64,000 nucleotides of DNA, taken from assembly GCF_002295065.1 (NCBI RefSeq), contig NZ_NSGG01000007.1:1-64000 (forward strand), in the 5' to 3' direction. The notes beneath the pieces were generated by a model, which did no database searches, had not been told where the DNA came from, and saw nothing but the letters and a program-made list of their open reading frames with translations. Positions 61,927-64,000 of this stretch are shown piece by piece; positions within the stretch are counted from its first letter, which is position 1; each line of letters starts with the position of its first letter. Made by a program: the position numbers and the translations under genes. The DNA is from Mesorhizobium sp. WSM3859 (GTDB taxonomy: Bacteria; Pseudomonadota; Alphaproteobacteria; Rhizobiales; Rhizobiaceae).

Positions 61927-63996
61927 TTAGCCCAAGCTGCCCTGCAGCACTTTGAGCTTCGCCTTTTTCGGGCTGCGCGCCGCCAGCCATTCGCGCGCCT
62001 TGTCCTGCGGCATCGGGAAGGCGATGGAATAGCCCTGCACCTGGTCGCAGCCGATCGCCATCAGCGAGTCGAGCTCGGCCTCAGTCTCGGCGCCCTCGGC
62101 GACGATCGAGATGCCCAACCCCCTGGCAAGCTCGGTGATGGCGCGCACGATCTTGGTATTGTCGCCGTTCTCGTTGATGTTCTGGACGAAGCGGCGGTCG
62201 ATCTTCAGCCGGTCGATCTCGTTGGGGTTGACGTGGCTCAGAGAAGCGTAGCCGGTGCCGAAATCGTCAAGCTCCAGATGCACGCCGGCGGCGCGGATGT
62301 GGCGGAGCTTCGACGCGATCCCGGTCTTCTCGTCGTCGAGGATGACGGATTCGACGATCTCCAGCGAAAGCTTTTGTGGCGCCAGCCCGGCGCGCTCCAG
62401 CGTGCCAAACAGGAACGTGTCGAAATCCGGCTCGCGAAGCTCGGTGCCGGACACATTGACAGCGATGCGCCCGAAATCGATCCCGGCGCGGTCCCATTCG
62501 GCGGCCTCGTTGATCGCCTTGCTGATGACGATCCGGCCGATTTCCGGCATGAAGCCGCATTTCTCGGCGACGGGAATGAACTCGCCGGGCGAGATCATGC
62601 CGCGCGTGGCGTGCTTCCAGCGCACCAGCGCCTCGATGCCGCTGATCTTGCCGCTGGTCAGCGACACCTGCGGCTGGAAATAGACCTCGAAGCTCTTGTT
62701 GGCGATCGCCGTGCGGATGTCCTGTTCGAGCTGCTTGCGGTAGTCGAGCTCGCGCCGCAGCTCCTCTGAGAAGAAGGAGAAATTGCCGCCGCCGAGCTTC
62801 TTGGCGGAATAGAGGGCGAGGTCGGCATGGACGAGCAGGTCCTGCGCATTGTCGGCGTCGACCGGATAGACCGCGATGCCGGCGCTGGCGCCAGGCATGA
62901 TGGTCGTGCCTTGGAAGGTGATCGGCTCGTTGATTTCGCCAAGGATGCGCTTGGCCAGCGCATGGATGTCCTCGGTGGTCCCGGCCCCGTTGAGGATCAT
63001 GACGAACTCGTCGCCGCCGAGCCGCGCGCAGAGATCCGACGCGCGGCAGGAATCGCGCATGCGCTGCGCCGTCACCACCAGCACATAGTCGCCGGCGGCG
63101 TGTCCGAGCGTATCATTGATCTGCTTGAAGCGGTCGAGATCGAACTGGACCACCGCCAGGCGCTCGCGGCGCCGGTGCGCCCCCTTGATCAGGGTGTCGA
63201 AATGGTCGGTCAGGAAGGTGCGGTTATGCAGGCCGGTCAACCCGTCATGCACGGCGATGAAGGCCATGGAGTTGCGCGCATCGACCAGCTCGCGCGTCTT
63301 GCGCAGGATAGCGTTGGACATCGGCCGGAAGATGAACAGCGCCACCAGCACAATGACGCCGAGGGTGGCGAAAAACAGCGTACGGTGCAGGTCGAGGATG
63401 CTGCTTGATTTTTCGTCGGCGAAGGCGCTGATGCGCTGGCCGAGCGCGGCGTAGCCCGACAGTGTCGCATTGGCGACGGAAGCGTCGAGGCCGGCGCGTT
63501 CATCGCCACCCTTGTAGCCGTCGCTCTGCATGCCGAGCTGCGACGCGAGCGACGAGATAAGCCTGTCGCCATTGGCGACGAGCCCCACCGAGAAATAATC
63601 GAGGTGGAACGGCTTGCTGAACAGGACGTATTCGATCGACTTCGGATCGTTGCGTGCCGGCGACAGCGGATCGGCGCCGGTCTCCTTGAGCAGCCGGTCG
63701 TAATTGGTCTCGAACTCGCCCGTCGCCTGCTTGAGCGCGGTGACCAGCGCCGGCTGCTTGTCGCGCGAGGCAGCACCCGTGGCGCTGGCCAGGAAGACGA
63801 TGCGCTGCGACAGCGCCTTCTGCATCGAGACGATGTCGAGCAGCGCGTCATTATGCTGCTGCTGCGCCATCAGCTGCTGCAGAAGAATGAAGGAGGCCAC
63901 CACCATGGCGGCAATGATCGTCAGCGCCAGCCAGTAGCCGGTCTTGATGAGCAGGATCAGCTTGCGTGAAACGCTATGCACTGGCTGCTGCGACAT
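61927..63996 (-). CDS. Membrane-bound GGDEF-EAL cyclic-di-GMP protein
   Basis: The 689-residue protein has two membrane helices (about 20-42 and 207-224) enclosing an extracytoplasmic sensor region. A GGDEF domain follows (RLGGDEF, GGDEF at 327-331), then an EAL domain (GIEALVRW, EAL at 455-457, with DDFGTGYASL and EGAETEAEL). Both active-site motifs are complete, so it could make and break cyclic-di-GMP; one activity usually dominates. The gene starts four bases inside the right edge of the window, so its promoter is not visible. Confidence 0.95.
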   Translation of the reverse strand: MSQQPVHSVSRKLILLIKTGYWLALTIIAAMVVASFILLQQLMAQQQHNDALLDIVSMQKALSQRIVFLASATGAASRDKQPALVTALKQATGEFETNYDRLLKETGADPLSPARNDPKSIEYVLFSKPFHLDYFSVGLVANGDRLISSLASQLGMQSDGYKGGDERAGLDASVANATLSGYAALGQRISAFADEKSSSILDLHRTLFFATLGVIVLVALFIFRPMSNAILRKTRELVDARNSMAFIAVHDGLTGLHNRTFLTDHFDTLIKGAHRRRERLAVVQFDLDRFKQINDTLGHAAGDYVLVVTAQRMRDSCRASDLCARLGGDEFVMILNGAGTTEDIHALAKRILGEINEPITFQGTTIMPGASAGIAVYPVDADNAQDLLVHADLALYSAKKLGGGNFSFFSEELRRELDYRKQLEQDIRTAIANKSFEVYFQPQVSLTSGKISGIEALVRWKHATRGMISPGEFIPVAEKCGFMPEIGRIVISKAINEAAEWDRAGIDFGRIAVNVSGTELREPDFDTFLFGTLERAGLAPQKLSLEIVESVILDDEKTGIASKLRHIRAAGVHLELDDFGTGYASLSHVNPNEIDRLKIDRRFVQNINENGDNTKIVRAITELARGLGISIVAEGAETEAELDSLMAIGCDQVQGYSIAFPMPQDKAREWLAARSPKKAKLKVLQGSLG

Positions 63997-64000
63997 AACT

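Noticed and set aside
1..64000. CRISPR arrays, tRNA or rRNA genes, transposases and integrases
   Set aside because: None was seen on either strand by reading; short tRNA-like folds in gaps could still be missed without a covariance search.

Overview
The window looks like chromosome of a GC-rich alphaproteobacterium of the order Rhizobiales, closest in style to Mesorhizobium and relatives. The basis is the gene content: DUF4170-DUF374-waaA-lpxK-DUF2093 lipid A genes, a pyrrolysine-free MttB-family protein, class III cyclases fused to TolB-like/TPR modules, an EF-P/EpmA pair, and rhizobial palindromic intergenic repeats. No tRNA, rRNA, CRISPR array, integrase or transposase was seen. The exact species cannot be told from this alone.

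Layout. 1-5.7 kb: a cardiolipin synthase start at the left edge is repeated as a truncated copy at 5.25-5.67 kb. Between the copies lie an epoxide hydrolase, a class III cyclase with TPRs and a peroxiredoxin-like protein. 5.8-9.8 kb: an HD-GYP/LuxR gene broken by two single-base shifts, a small protein, a leaderless periplasmic-type ligand-binding protein and a methyltransferase. 9.8-14.1 kb: a DUF899 gene and a small membrane protein, divergent from a winged-helix regulator and a beta-propeller protein, then an acyltransferase. 14.2-17 kb: a sulfur module (MFS transporter, persulfide-dioxygenase-like hydrolase, divergent ArsR-rhodanese regulator) with a perfect 12-bp inverted-repeat operator. 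17-23.2 kb: a winged-helix TolB/TPR regulator divergent from two tandem cyclase-TolB-TPR paralogues. 23.2-25.3 kb: exported YHS and ankyrin proteins, and a bacterial phytochelatin synthase. 25.4-30.1 kb: efp and epmA, then two glycosyltransferase genes, one fused to a methyltransferase. 30.7-41.6 kb: pmbA, a cysQ-like phosphatase, the lipid A/Kdo genes, a UDP-glucuronate decarboxylase-like epimerase, small conserved genes, a LysR/DMT pair, a DUF2185 protein and an exported unknown. 41.7-52.9 kb: mutL, a LysR regulator divergent from an MttB-like gene and a Tat-exported peptide-type binding protein, two DUF3828-like exported proteins, a hydrolase, queF, and a StcD/DgcA-like flavoprotein.

53-60 kb is the most notable region. 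An SDR, a HisD-like dehydrogenase, a zinc alcohol dehydrogenase, a HutC-type GntR regulator and a complete NitT/TauT-type ABC transporter are tied together by three near-identical 21-bp sites, placed before the SDR, before the HisD-like gene and before the transporter. The HisD-like enzyme has changed residues at two canonical zinc ligands and one substrate-contact histidine. This suggests a self-contained uptake-and-oxidation pathway for an unidentified alcohol-bearing compound; an organosulfonate or an imidazole/amino alcohol are the leading guesses. 60-64 kb holds a small membrane protein divergent from a MarR regulator, an exported polysaccharide deacetylase and a membrane GGDEF-EAL protein.
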